Source: CATQHQ01 sp965243805 (GTDB taxonomy: Bacteria; Gemmatimonadota; Gemmatimonadetes; Longimicrobiales; Gaopeijiaceae). From it: a stretch of 64,000 bases of DNA. The stretch lies in assembly GCA_965243805.1 (NCBI GenBank), contig OZ251577.1:3162001-3226000 (forward strand), given 5' to 3'. Under the pieces are notes generated by a model. That model did not search any database, had not been told where the DNA came from, and worked only from the letters and a program-made list of their open reading frames with translations. Positions 1 to 15,000 of the stretch are shown one piece after another. The position numbers and the translations under genes are program-made. Within the stretch, counting starts at the first letter, position 1; every line of letters starts with the position of its first letter.

Positions 1-1
1 T

Positions 2-3000
2 TGGACTCCGTGGCTTGCCATTACCGGCAGCAGCGCGTCGACCACCTCGCACACGGTCACCGGCCTCACCCGCGGATCTCTCTACGAGTTCGAGGTGCGC
101 GCCTTGGTCGGGACCGCGAGCGGATCGGCGAGTCGGACGTCAGCCATTAGCGCTGTCGTTTACGTCACCGACGTCCAGATCACCAGCTCCCCAGCGAATG
201 GAACGGCCTATGTCGCCGGAGAGATCATCACGGTCGCCGTAACGCTTAGCCACAACGACCTTGAAGTCGACAACTGGGACGGGAGAGGCCGGCCGGCCCT
301 CGTCTTGGACATCGGCGACAATCAGCGTTCGGCGGGCTTCGTTTGGCACGGCCAGCGAGCCTCTTACGCGCTTGATTTCCAGTACACGGTGGTGGGAAGC
401 GACGCAGACGCCGACGGCATCAGCATCGGGCCCCATGCACTAGTCTTAATCGGCACCGCCTACATCATCTCCTACCAGGCCGGGGGCCAGCAGGCGTCGC
501 CGACCATCGGGCGGCACAGGATCGTCAACGCTCCAGGCCACCAGGTGGTTGCCAGCACAACCACTAGCGCGCCGGCGAAACCCGCTGGCTTGAGCGCCGC
601 CGCAGGCAACGGTCAGGTGGTCCTCACTTGGACCGATCCGCAGGATGCTGGAATCACCGGCTACGAACTGCGGCACGAGGACGCCCGCCGTGCATGGCGC
701 GACAACAGCGGCTGGACACTGATCAACGGAAGCAGCGCCACCACGACCAGACACACGGTCACGGGTCTGACGAACGGCACCGAATACAAGTTCCAGTTGC
801 GGGCGGTCAACACCGGTGGAGGGAGCCCGGCGAGCGACGAAGTCAGGGCCACCCCGGTCGATATCCCCACAGTGACCGCCGTGCGGTTCGTCAGCGGCCC
901 GGTGTCCGGCGACACCTACGGCGCCGGTGAAGTCGTGCAGGTGGACGTGGAGTTCAGCGACACGATCCGCGTCACCGGCGAACCGCGCTTGGCACTGATG
1001 GTTGGCGCCAATTCGCGCCAGGCGGCCAGGGAGAGCGTGGCGACCAGCTCGATCCGCTTCCGTTATGTGGTGCAGGCCGCGGACGTGGATGTGGACGGAA
1101 TCGGCATCGACGCGGGGGCTTTGACTCTCAACGCCGGGACGATTGCCAACACTTCTGGAAGGGCAGCGGTGCTCGACCTGGGTTCCCATGCATGGACCGC
1201 CAACGCGAGCCACAAAGTCAACGGTGCCGCGGCGACCGCCCCGACCGTCAGCGGAGCAAGGATCACCAGTGCACCGGTCAGCGGCGACACCTACGGGGCG
1301 GGCGAGGCGATTGAAGTCGAGGTTCAGTTCGGCGCCTTGGTGCCGATCCGCGTCTCGGGCAGTCCGCAGCTGGCGTTGCAGATCGGCTCCCAGTCCCGCC
1401 AGGCGACGTTGCACAGCACCTCGGGCCAGTCGTTGCGCTTCCGGTACTTTGTCCAGAGTGCGGATACGGACACAGACGGCATTGGGATCGTTGCTGCCGC
1501 GTTGACGCTGAACAGCGGCAGCATTGCGAGTACGGCCGGTGCCGCTGCGAACCTGAGCCTGGGCAGTCATGCGATTTCGACGGCGTCCAGCCACAAGGTC
1601 GCCGGCAGCGCCGCCACGACGCCCCGAGTCGCGGTCGCCGCGCTCACCAGTTCGCCGGTCAGCGGCGACACCTACGGCGCCGGCGAGCGGGTCGGGGCGA
1701 GCGTCACGTTCGACATCCCGGTCTCGGTCACCGGCGCTCCGACCCTGGCGCTGACGATCGGAACCCAGTCGCGCACCGCGGCCTACACGCGGCTCTCCGG
1801 GCGGTCGCTCTACTTCGAGTACACGGTGGTGGCAGCGGACATGGACGCGAACGGGGTTTCGGTCTCCGCCGGCGCCTTGGCGTTGAACGCCGGCACGATT
1901 CAGAGCACGGCGAACGCGGCGGCGGCGCTGACCCTGGGCGGCCATGCGATCCCGAACGCTGGCGACCACAAGGTGAACGGCTCCAGCGCCACCGCCCCCA
2001 CCGTGAGCGCGGTGCGCATCACCAGCACGCCCGCGGCTGGCCCCGAAACCTACGGCGGCGGCGAGACGATCGAGGTGGAAGTCGAGTTCGCCGCGTCGGT
2101 GGAGATCCGCGTCACCGGCAGCCCGCAGTTGGCGCTCACCGTCGGCAGCAGCTCCAAGTCGGCGTCGCTGGTCCGCACATCGGGCCAGTCGCTGCACTTC
2201 TCCTACGCGGTGCAGACCAGCGACTTGGACGCAAACGGCATCAGCATCGCATCGGGGGCGTTGACGCTGAACGGGGGCAGCATCCGAAGCGTGGCCTCGG
2301 CCGATGCGAACCTGAGCCTGGGGAGTCATGCGGTCTCCAACGACGCCGACCACAAGGTGAACGGGAGGGCCGCCATCCCTCCGCGAGTGGAGTCGCTGAC
2401 GGTGGCGAGCACTCCCAGCAGCGGGGACACCTACGGGGCCGGCGAGACGATCGCCGTGGAGGTCGGGTTCCATCTGGCGGTGACCGTCACAGGGGCGCCG
2501 CAGCTGGAGCTGACGCTGGGAGGTTCGGGGGTGCAGGCCGCGTATGCGAGCGGCAGCGGCACCCAAACCTTGACCTTCGAGTACGTGGTTCAGTCGGCGG
2601 ACTCGGACCTGGACGGCCTCGGCATCGGAACGGCCGCGTTGACGCTGAACGGGGGCACGATTGCAAGCGGGGTTGGAGCAAACGCGACGCTGTCGTTGGG
2701 CACCCACGCGCTCGCCGCCGCCGCCGGCCACAAGGTGAACGGTGCCAACGCGACGGCGCCGTCGGTGAGCTCGGTGGAGGTGGCCAGTTCGCCTGCGAGC
2801 GGGGACACGTACGGAGCGGGCGAGCGGATCGAGGTGGCGGTCGGGTTCGACATTGCAGTAGATGTGACGGGGGTGCCGCAGCTGGCGCTGACGTTGGGGG
2901 ATACGACGGTGCAGGCGGCGTACCTGCGAGGGGGCGGGACGAAGAGCTTGACGTTTGGGTACAGGGTGCAGAGCGCCGACATGGACTCGGACGGGATCGA

Positions 3001-6000
3001 GGTCGGGGCGAGCGCGCTGACGCTGAACAGCGGGACGATCCAGAGCAGCTTCGGCGGGGTGGCCGCGCTGGGTCTGGGCAGCCATGCGATCTCCGCCGCC
3101 GCCGGCCATAAGGTGAACGGCGCCACGGCCACGGCGCCTTCGGTGAATGCGGCCACGATCGCGAGCCGCCCGGTCAGCGGGGACACATACGGCGCGGGGG
3201 AGCCGATCACGGTGGAGGTCGGGTTCACGATTCCAGTGACGGTGACGGGGAGCCCGCAGCTGGCGCTGATGATCGGCAGCGTTCAGCGGCAAGCGGTGTA
3301 CGCCAGCGGGAGCGGGACGCCAACCCTGGCGTTCAGCTACACGATCCAGGCGGCGGACGCGGACCCCGACGGGATTGAGGTCGGGGCGAGTGCTCTGACG
3401 CTGAACAGCGGGACGATCCAGAGCAGCTTCGGCGGGGTGGCTGCGCTGGGTCTGGGCAGTCATGCGATCTCCGCCGCGGCCGGCCACAAGGTGAGCGGCG
3501 CCACCACTACGCGGCCTTCGGTGAACGCGGCGTCGATTGCCAGCAGCCCTGCCAGCGGGGACACGTACGGAGCGGGCGAGACGATCTCGGTGGAGGTCGG
3601 GTTCAACATCCCGGTGGTGGTGACGGGCACGCCGCAGCTGGCGCTGTGGATCGGCACGGACACGGCGCAGGCGGAGTATGCGAGCGGGACCGGAACGACC
3701 GCCCTGACGTTCGACTACACCGTGTCGGCGACGGACAGCGACCTGGACGGGATCGAGGTCGGGGCCAGTGCGCTCACGCTGAACGCCGGCACGATCCAGA
3801 GCACGGCGTCGGCGACCGCGGCGCTGGGGCTGGGAAGCCATGTCATTGCGCCGTCCAGCGGCCACAAGGTGGCTGGGGCGGCCACGGTGCCGACGGTGGT
3901 CAGCGTGACGATTGCAAGCGACGCGGGCGCCGACAGCACGTACGCGGCGGGCGACACGATCTCGGTGGAGGTGGGCTTCCAGATCCCGGTGACGGTGACG
4001 GGTTCGCCGCAGCTGGTGCTGACGCTGGAGGGTTCGACGGCCCAGGCGGCGTATGCGAGCGGGAGCGGGACAAAGACGCTGACGTTCGAGTACGCGGTGC
4101 GGATCGCGGACGCCGACAGCACCGGGATCAGCGTCGGCGCCGGTGCGCTGACATTGAACGCCGGCACGATCCAGAGCGGGGCGGGCACGAACGCCACGCT
4201 GGGGCTGGGGGCCAGTGCGGTGGCGAACGCGGCGAGTCACAAGGTGGACGGTTCTCTGGGTCCGGCGGGGGTGACGGGATTGTTGCTGAACACGCCGGTG
4301 TCGGGTGCAACGTATGAGCGGGGCGACACGGTTGTGGCGACGGTGACGTTCAACAAGGCGGTGGACGTGACGGGCGTGCCGCAGCTGGCGCTGGGGATCG
4401 GTGCAAACACGCGGCAGGCGGTGTACGCGAGCGGCACGGGCACGGCGTCGCTGGTGTTCCGCTACGTGGTGGTGCAGGCGGACGAGGACCCGGACGGGCT
4501 GACGATTGCGGCAGGCGCGCTGGCGCTGAACAGCGGGACGATCCGGGTGGCGGGCGGTTCGGTGGACGCGCTGCTGGGTTTGGGCGCGCACGCCGTCGAG
4601 AACAGTTCGGGCCACGTCGTGTCGGGCGCGACGTTCACGGTGGCGTCGGCGAGCGGCGTGGCGGTTGCGAGCGCTCCGTCCGGCGGCGGCGATACCTATG
4701 TGCTTGGCGATCAGATTGAGGTGGCGGTGACGTTCACCCGCCCGGTGGATGTGACGGGCACGCCGCAAGTCGCGCTTGAAGTCGGTTCGGACACGGTGCA
4801 GGCGGCGTACGCGAGCGGCACGGGCACGGACAGCCTGACGTTCCACTACGCGGTGCAGGCGTCGGACGAGGACACGGACGGGATCAGCATCGGCGCGACG
4901 GCGCTGGCGCTGAACAGCGGCGCGATCAACGACGCTCGCGATGCGACGGAGGCGGCCACGCTGGGGCTGACGGCGATCACCAACGCGGGTGCCCACAAGG
5001 TGGACGGCAGCCAGGGTCCGCCGGGGGTGACCGGGTTGTCGCTCAACACGCCTTTGTCGGGCGCGACGTACGAGCGGGGCGACACGGTTGTGGCGACGGT
5101 GACGTTCAACAAGTCGGTGGACGTGACGGGCGCGCCGCAGCTGGCGCTGGGGATCGGTGCGAACACGCGGCAGGCGGTGTATGCCAGCGGCACGGGCACG
5201 GCGTCGCTGGTATTCCGCTACTTGGTGGTGCAGGCGGATGCAGACCCGGACGGGCTGACGGTTGCGGCAGACGCACTGACGCTGAACAGCGGGACGATCC
5301 GTGTGGCGGGCGGGTCGGTGGACGCGCTGCTGGGCTTGGGCGCCCACGCGCTCGCGAACAGCGCGGGCCACCTCGTCTCGGGCGCGACGTTCACGGCGGC
5401 ATCGGCGAGCGGCGTGGCGATCGCCAGCAGCCCGTCCGGTGGCGGCGACACCTACAAGCTGGGCGAGCAGATCGAGGTGGCGGTGACGTTCACCCGCCCC
5501 GTGGACGTGACGGGCACGCCGCAGGTGGCGCTTGAAGTCGGTTCGGACACGGTCCAGGCGGAGTACACGGGCGGCACCGGCACGGACAGCCTCACGTTCC
5601 GCTACCCGATACAGGCGGCGGACGAGGACACGGACGGGATCAGCATCGGCGCGACGGCGCTGGCGCTGAACAGCGGCGCGATCAACGACGCTCGCGACGC
5701 GACCCAGCCGGTCACGCTGGGGCTGACGGCGATCACGAACGCGGCCGCCCACAAGGTGGACGGCAGCCAGGGTCCCCCGGGGGTGATCGGGTTGTCGCTG
5801 AACACGCCGGTGTCGAGTGCCACCTACGAGCGGGGCGACACGATCGTCGCCACGGTGACCTTCAACAAGGCGGTGGACGTGACGGGCACCCCGCAGCTGG
5901 CGCTGGAGATCGGTGCAAACACGCGGCAGGCTGGCTACGCTTCGGGCACGGGCACGGCGGAGCTGGTGTTCCGCTACTTGGTGGTGCAGGCCGACGCGGA

Positions 6001-9000
6001 CGCGGATGGGCTGACGGTTGCGGCCGACGCGCTGGTGCTGAACAGCGGGACGATCCGGGTGGCCGGCGGGTCAGTGGATGCGCTCTTGGACCTGGGCACC
6101 TACGCGATCGCGAACAGCGCGAGCCACCTCGTGTCGGGCGCGACCTTCACGGCGGCGGCTGCGAGCGGCGTGGCGATTGCCAGCAGCCCGGCAAGCGGCA
6201 GCACCTACGAGCTGAGCGAGCAGATCGAGGTGGCGGTGACGTTCACGCGCCCGGTGGACGTGACGGGCACGCCGCAGGTGGCGCTTGAAGTCGGTTCGGA
6301 CACGGTGCAGGCGGACTACGCGGGCGGGACCGGCACGGACAGCCTGACGTTCCGCTACACAGTGCAGGCGACGGACGAGGACTCGACCGGGATCAGCATC
6401 GGCGCAACGGCGCTGGCGCTGAACAGCGGCGCGATCAACGACGCCCGCGACGCGACCCAGCCGGCCACGCTGGGGCTGACGGCGATCACCAACGCGGCCG
6501 CCCATAAGGTGGACGGCGCGCGGGGTCCGCCGACTGTGGCGGGGCTGTCGCTGAATGCGCCGTTCTCGAGTGCCACGTACGAGCGGGACGACACGATTGT
6601 GGCGACGGTGACGTTCAACAAAGCGGTGGACGTGACGGGCGCGCCGCAGCTGGCGCTGGGGATCGGTGCGAACACGCGGCAGGCCAACTACGCCAGCGGC
6701 ACGGGCACGACGTCGCTGGTGTTCCGCTACCTGGTGGTGCAGGCGGACGCGGACCCGGACGGGCTGACGATCGCGGCGGACGCGCTGACGCTGAACAGCG
6801 GGACGATCCGTGCGGCGGGCGGGTCGCTGGATGCGATGCTGGACCTGGGCGTGCACGCGGTCGCGAACAGCTCGGGCCACCTCGTCTCGGGCGCGACCTT
6901 CACCGCGGCGTCGGCGAGTGCCGTGGCGATTGCGAGCAGTCCCTCCGGCGGCGGCGACACCTACGGGCTGGGCGAGCAGATCGAGGTGGCGGTGACGTTC
7001 ACCCGCCCGGTGGATGTGACGGGCACGCCGCAGGTAGCGCTGGAGATCGACACGGAAACGGTACAGGCGGACTACGTGGGCGGCACCGGCACGGACAGCC
7101 TGACGTTCCGCTACCCGGTGCAGGCGGCGGACGAGGACTCGACCGGGATCAGCATCGCCGCGACGGCGCTAGCACTGAACAGCGGCTCGATCAACGACGC
7201 TCGCGACGCCACCCAGCCGGCCACGCTGGCCCTGACGGCGATCACCAACGCGGCCGCCCACAAGGTGGACGGCGCACAGGGTCCGCCCGGCGTGATTGGG
7301 TTGTCGCTCAACACGCCCGTGTCGAGCGCCACGTACGAGCGGGGCGACACGGTCATCGCGACGGTGACGTTCAACAAGGCGGTGGACGTAACGGGCACGC
7401 CGCAACTGGCGCTGGGGATCGGTTCCAGCACGCGGCAGACGAACTACGCTTCTGGCACGGGCACGGCGTCGCTGGTGTTCCGCTACTTGGTGGTGCAGGC
7501 GGACGCGGACGCCAACGGGCTGTCGGTCGCGTCCGACGCACTGGCGCTGAACAACGGAACGATCAAGGTCGCAGGCGGCACGACGGACGCGCTGCTGGGA
7601 TTGGGCGGCCACGCGATCGAGAACAGCGCGGGCCATATCGTCTCGGGCGCGACATTCACGGCGGCGTCGGTGCGCGGCGCGGCGGTTGCGAGCAGCCCGT
7701 CCGGCGGTGGCGACACGTACGGGCTGAGCGAGCAGATCGAGGTGGCCGTGACGTTCACCCGCCCGGTGGACGTGACGGGCACCCCGCAGGTCGCGCTTGA
7801 GATCGGCACCGACACGGTGCAGGCGGCGTACGCCAGCGGTACCGGCACGGACAGCTTGACGTTCCGCTACTCGGTGCAGGCGACGGACACGGACGCCGAC
7901 GGGATCAGCATCGGCGCGACGGCGCTGGCACTGAACAGCGGCGCGATCAACGACGCTCGCGACGCCACCCAGCCGGCCACCCTGGGGCTGACGGCGATCA
8001 CCAACGCCACGGCCCACAAGGTGGACGGCAGCCAAGGCCCGCCGGGCGTGATCGGACTATCGCTCAACACGCCGTTGTCGAGTGCGACGTACGAGCGGGG
8101 CGACACGATCGTCGCCACGGTGACGTTCAACAAGTCGGTGGACGTGACGGGCACACCGCAGCTGGCGCTGGGAATCGGCGCGAACACTCGGCAGGCGAAC
8201 TACGCCAGCGGCACGGGCACGGCGTCCCTGGTGTTCCGCTACTTGGTGGTGCAGGCCGACACCGACGGCGACGGGATCAGCATCGCTGCCGACGCGCTGG
8301 CGCTGAACAGCGGGACGATCCGTGTGGCGGGCGGGTCGGTGGACGCGCTGTTGGACCTGGGCGCCAACGCCCTCGCGAACAGTTCGGGCCACCTCGTCTC
8401 GGGCGCGACCTTCACGTCGTCGTCGCCGAGCAGCGTTGCGATTGCCAGCAGCCCCTCCGGCGGCGGCGACACCTACGGACTCGGCCAACAGATTGAGGTG
8501 GCAGTGACGTTCACCCGCCCGGTGGACGTGACGGGTACCCCGCAGGTCGCGCTTGAGATCGGTTCGGACACAGTGCAGGCCGACTACGCGAGCGGAACGG
8601 GCACGGACAGCCTGACCTTCCGCTACGCAGTGCAGGCGTCGGACGAGGACACGGACGGGATCAGCATCGGCGCGACGGCGCTGGCGCTGAACAGCGGCGC
8701 GATCAACGACGCTCGCGACGCGACCCAACCGGCCACGCTGGCCCTGACGGCGATCACCAACGCTGCCGCCCACAAGGTGGACGGCGCACAGGGTCCCCCG
8801 GGCGTGATCGGGCTGTCGCTCAACACGCCAGTGTCGAGCGCCACCTACGAGCGCGGCGACACGATCGTCGCCACGGTGACGTTCAACAAGGCGGTGGACG
8901 TGACGGGCACGCCACAGCTGGCGCTGGGAATCGGCGCGAACACCCGGCAGGCCAACTACGCCAGCGGCACGGGCACGGCCTCGCTGGTGTTCCGCTACCT

Positions 9001-12000
9001 GGTGGTGCAGGCCGACACCGACAGCGACGGGATCAGCATCGCTGCCGACGCGCTGGCCCTGAACAGCGGGACGATCCGTGTGGCGGGCGGCACGACTAAC
9101 GCCCTGCTGGACCTGGGCGCCCACGCCATCGCGAACAGCGCGAACCACCTCGTCTCGGGCGCGACCTTCACGGCGGCGTCGCCGAGCGCCGTGGCGGTTG
9201 CGAGCAGCCCCTCCGGCGGCGGCGACACCTACGGGCTGGGCGAGCAGATCGAGGTGGCGGTGACGTTCACCCGCCCGGTGGATGTGACGGGCACCCCGCA
9301 AGTCGCCCTTGAGATCGGCACGGACACGGTGCAGGCGGACTACACGGGCGGCACCGGCACGGACAGCCTGACCTTCCGCTACGCGGTCCAGGCAACGGAC
9401 GAAGACACGGACGGGATCAGCATCGGCGCGACGGCCCTGGCGCTGAACAGCGGCACGATCAACGACGCTCGCGACGCGACCCAGCCAGCCACGCTGGCCC
9501 TGACGGCGATCACGAACGCGGCCGCCCACAAGGTGGACGGCGCACAAGGTCCCCCAGGCGTAACCGGGCTGTCGCTCAACACGCCGTTGTCGAGTGCCAC
9601 CTACGAGCGGGGTGACACGATCGTCGCCACGGTGACGTTCAACAAGGCGGTGGACGTGACGGGCACGCCGCAACTGGCGCTGGGGATCGGCGCGAACACC
9701 CGCCAAGCGAACTACGCCAGCGGCACGGGCACGGCCGAGCTGGTGTTCCGCTACGTGGTGGTGCAGACCGACACAGACGCCGACGGGATCAGCATCGCGG
9801 CCGACGCGCTGGCCCTGAACGCGGGCACAATCCGCGTGGCCGGCGGCACGACGAACGCGCTCCTGGACCTGGGTGCCCACGCAGTCGCGAACAGCGCGAA
9901 CCACCTCGTATCGGGCACGACCTTCACTGCGGCGTCGCCGAGCAGCGTTGCGATTGCCAGCAGCCCCTCCGGCGGCGGCGACACCTACGGACTGGGCGAG
10001 CAGATCGAGGTGGCCGTGACGTTCACCCGCCCGGTGGACGTAACGGGCACGCCGCAAGTCGCCTTGCGGATCGGCACCGCAACCCGGCAGGCGGCATACA
10101 CAAGCGGGACGGGCACGGACAGCCTGACGTTCCGCTACACGGTGCAGACCACGGACATGGACGCCGACGGCCTCAGCATCGGCGCAACAGCCCTGGCGCT
10201 GAACAGCGGCGCGATCAACGACGCTCGCGACGCGACCCAGCCAGCCACGCTGGCCCTGACGGCGATCACCAACGCGGCCGCCCACAAGGTGGACGGCGCA
10301 CAAGGTCCCCCAGGCGTAACCGCGCTGTCGCTCAACACCCCGTTGTCGGGCGCCACCTACGAGCGGGGCGACACGATCATCGCCACGGTGACGTTCAACA
10401 AGTCGGTGGACGTGACGGGCACCCCCCAGCTGGCGCTGGAGGTCGGCGCGAACACTCGCCAAGCGAACTACGCCAGCGGCACGGGCACGGCCGAGCTGAC
10501 CTTCCGGTACGTGGTCGTGCAGGCCGACGCCGACCCGAACGGGCTGACAATCGCCACAGGCGCGCTGTCGCTGAACAGCGGAACGATCCTCGTGGCCGGC
10601 GGCACCACAAACGCGCTGCTGGCCCTGGGCGCCCACGCCGTCCAGAACAGCGCCAACCACATCGTCTCGGGCGCGACCTTCACGGCGGCCTCGCCGAGCA
10701 GCGCAGCGATCGCCAGCAGCCCGGCCAGCGGCGGCGACACGTACGGGCTGAGCGAGCGGATCGAGGTGGCGGTGACGTTCACCCGCCCGGTGGACGTAAC
10801 GGGCACGCCCCGAGTCGCCCTGAGAATCGGCACCGCGACCCGGCAGGCGGCGTACACCGGCGGCACCGGCACGGACAGCCTGACGTTCCGCTACGCGGTG
10901 CAGGCGACGGACACGGACGCCGACGGGATCAGCATCGACGCAACGGCGCTGGCGCTGAACAGCGGCGCAATCAACGACGCTCGCGACGCCACCCAGCCGG
11001 CCACCCTGGGGCTGACGGCGATCACCAACGCGGCCGCCCATAAGGTCGACGGCAGCATCGCCTCCGCCATCGTAAATTCGGTGTCCATATCGAGCACGCC
11101 GGCGAGCGGCGACACCTACGAAGCCGCCGAGACGATCAGCGTGGAGGTCGGGTTCACCGTCGAGGTCACGGTGACGGGCACGCCCCAACTGGCGCTGGGG
11201 ATCGGCTCCAACACGCGGCAGGCGGACTACGCCAGCGGCAGCGGTAGCACCACGCTGACGTTCAGCTACCGGACCATGGCAACCGACGAGGACACCACCG
11301 GAATCAGCGTGGCCGCAAGCGCGCTCTCCCTCAACAGCGGGACGATCCGCACCGCCACTGCCGCGAACGCCGTGCTGGACCTGGGCAGCCATGCCATCAC
11401 CGACGCGGGCAGCCACAAAGTGGACGGCACGGCCACGGCGCCGAGGGTGAGTTCGGCGGCGATCACCAGCTCGCCCGCCAGCGGGGACACCTACGGCGCC
11501 GGCGAGACGATCACCGTCGAACTGGGCTTCACGCTGCCGGTGACGGTGACCGGCTTGCCCCCCCACGCGCCCTCCCAGGCGATCGAGATCGGAACCCTGA
11601 CGCCGGCTGCCTTCTACGCCAGCGGCAGCGGAACCCGGAAGCTCGTCTTCAGCTATGTGACGAAGGCGACGGACGCCGACCCGGACGGGATCAGCGTGCT
11701 GGCCACGGGTCTGTGGCTGAACGGCGGCAAGATTCGCAGTGCGACCGGCGTCGATGCGGTGCAGGACCTGGGCAGCCACGCCATCACCAACGCGCACGGA
11801 CACAAGGTGGACGGACGGGCCACCGTGCCGGCGGTGAGTTCGGTCACGATCACCAGCGACCCGTCGGACGTTGGCGAAGGGTATGCGGCGAACGAACCGA
11901 TCACCGTTCAGGTGGCGTTCACCATTCCCGTGCTGGTGACGGGCAACCCGCAGCTGGAGCTTACGATCGGCTCACAGGCGCGACAGGCGAACTACCTCAG

Positions 12001-15000
12001 CGGCAGCGGAACGAACATCCTCTCCTTCCAGTACGTGGTCATGCGCACCGACCTGGACACGGACGGAATCGGGATTGGAGCGAGCGCGCTGGGTCTGAAC
12101 GGTGGCACGATCCGCAGCAGCGCGGGCACCAACGCGCTCCTGGGCTTGGGCAGCCACGCCATTGCTACAGCGACAAACCACCGCGTAGACGGTCGGAACG
12201 TGGTTGGTGCCGCCATCACCAACTTCGCCATCACGAGCCAGCCGATCGTAGGCACAACGTACGGCCTTGGCGAGACCATTAAAGTGGCGGTGGAGTTCAG
12301 CGTCCCCGTCACGGTCGTCGGAACGCCGACGTTGGGGATTACGATGGGGGTCGGGACGGCGAAGAACGCGAGCTACACGAGCGGCTCCGGCACCCGGACT
12401 CTGACGTTCAGCTACACCGTCCAAGGCCCCGACGACGACTCCGACGGCATCACCATCAGCGACAGCCCGGTGAAGCTCCCGAGCGGTGCTAGCATCGCCG
12501 ATGCAGGCGGCACCGACGCCAGGCTGACTACGGACGACCGGAGGATCCTCAACGCCAGCGACCACAAAGTGGACGGCAAGACCGACAACCGGTCGCAGGC
12601 GGTCACCGTGAGTTCGGTCACGATCAGCAGCGACGCGGGAACCGACTCGACCTACGCGGCCGGCGACACCATCACCGTCCAGGTCGGCTTCAGCCAGACC
12701 GTCAACCGTACGGGAAACCCGCAGCTGGCGCTGACGATCGGCAACGCGACCCGGCAGGCCGTCTATCGGGGCGGAAGCGGCTCCACCGTTCTCACCTTCC
12801 GCTACACGGTCGGCACCGACGACAGCGACTCGGACGGCATCGACATCGCGGCGAATGCGCTGACGCTCAACGGCGGCACGATCCGAAGCGGCCTCGTCAA
12901 CGTGACCCTGGACCTGGGATCGCACGCGATCTCGACGGCGGCTGCTCACAAAGTGGACGGTCCCAGCACCGTGCCCGCCGTGAACGCCGTGTCGCTCGCC
13001 AGCTCGCCCGCCAGCGGAGACAGCTACGGCGCCGGCGAAACGATCAGGGTTCGCGTCGGCTTCACGATCCCGGTGCTGGTCACGGGCACGCCGCAACTGG
13101 GGATCACGATCGGCTCCACGCGGCAGGCGGACTACTCGGGCGGCAGCGGCACCCAGGAACTCACGTTCAGCTATGTGGTTGTGGCCACGGACACGGACGC
13201 CAATGGCATCAGCGTCGCCGCCAGCGCGCTGGGCCTGAACAGCGGGACGATCCGCAGTTGGCCGGGGACGAACGCGACCCTCGGACTGGGCAGTCATGCC
13301 CTCTCCGACAACGCAAACCACAAGGTGAACGGCGCGGCGACGGCGCCGGCAGTCGATACCGTGTCGATCACCAGCTCGCCTGCGAGCGGCGACACCTACG
13401 AGGCGACGGAGACGATCTCCGTGCAGGTGGGCTTTCACATCCCCGTGACCGTGACGGGCACGCCCCAGCTGGTGCTGACGATCGGCGATTCGACCGTGCA
13501 GGCCGACTACGCCAGCGGCAGCGGCACCCGGAGCCTGACGTTCCAGTACCGAGTCAAGGCGATCGATGCGGACGCCGACGGGATCAGCGTGGGCGCAACT
13601 GCGCTGACGCTGAACGCCGGGACGATCCAGAGCGCGGCCAACACGAACGCTGCCTTGGGCTTGGGTTCCCATGTGATCTCGGACAACGCAAGCCACAAGG
13701 TGAACGGGTCCTTGACGGCGCCCGAGGTGACTTCGGTGACGGTTTCGAGTTCTCCGGCCAGCGGCGACACCTACGGCGCGGCCGAGACGATCTCTGTGCA
13801 GGTGGCGTTCCAGCTTCCGGTGACGGTGAGCGGCACGCCCCAGCTGGCGCTGGTGCTGGGGGCCGACACGATCCAGGCCGACTACGCCAGCGGCAGCGGC
13901 TCCAAGACGCTGGTGTTCGAGTACGAAGTCCGGGCCACCGACGTGGACGCCGACGGGATCAGCGTGGGCGCCGCCGCGCTGACGCTGAACGCCGGCACGA
14001 TCCAGAGTGCGGCGGGTACGAACGCGACCTTGGGCCTGGGCTCCCACGCGATCTCCAACAACGGAAGCCACAAGGTGAACGGGCCGGCCACGGCACCGGC
14101 GGTGGCTTCGGCGACGGTTTCGAGTACGCCTGCCAGCGGAGACACCTACGGCACAGGCGAAACGATCTCGGTGCAGGTGGTCTTCAATCTCCCGGTGACG
14201 GTGAGCGGGACGCCGCAGCTCGCATTGGCGATCGGGACCGACACGGTGCAGGCCGACTACGCCAGCGGCAGCGGCTCCAAGACGATTGCGTTCGAGTACG
14301 AAGTCCGGGCCAACAATGCGGACGCCGACGGGATCAGCACGGGGGCCGCCGCGCTGACGCTGAACGCCGGCACGATCCAGAGCGCGGCGGGCACGAACGC
14401 GGCCCTGGGCTTGGGCTCCCACGCGATCTCGAACGACGGAAGCCACAAGGTGGACGGCGCGCAGGGTCCGCCGGGAGTGATCGGGTTGTCGCTGAACACG
14501 CCGGTGTCGGGCGCTACGTTCGAGCGGGACGACACGATTCTGGCGACGGTGACGTTCAACAAGGCGGTGGACGTGACGGGCGCGCCGCAGCTGGCGCTGG
14601 GGATCGGTGCGAACACGCGGCAGGCCGGCTACGCTTCGGGCACGGGCACGGCGTCGCTGGTGTTCCGCTACGTGGTGGTGCCGGCGGACGCGGACCCGGA
14701 CGGACTGACGATCGCAGCCAGCGCGCTGGCGCTGAACAGCGGGACGATCCGGGTGGCAGGCGGGTCGGTGGACGCGTTGCTGGACCTGGGCCCACTCGCG
14801 GTCGAGAACAGCGCGGGCCACATCGTTTCGGGTGCCACGTTCACGGCGGCGTCGGCGAGCGGCGTGGCGATTGCGAGCAGCCCGGCCAGCGACAGCACGT
14901 ACGGACTCGGCGACCAGATCGAGGTGGCGGTGACGTTCAACCGCCCGGTGGACGTGATGGGCACCCCCCAGGTGGCGCTGGAGGTCGGCGCGGACACGGT

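Noticed and set aside
446..5752. Minus-strand open frame of 1,768 codons, and similar ones at 8057-11803 and 11972-15952
   Set aside because: They mirror the giant repeat gene. Their translations are Arg/His-rich and periodic at the repeat length, as expected for the antisense of GC-rich repeats; no start site or known domain.
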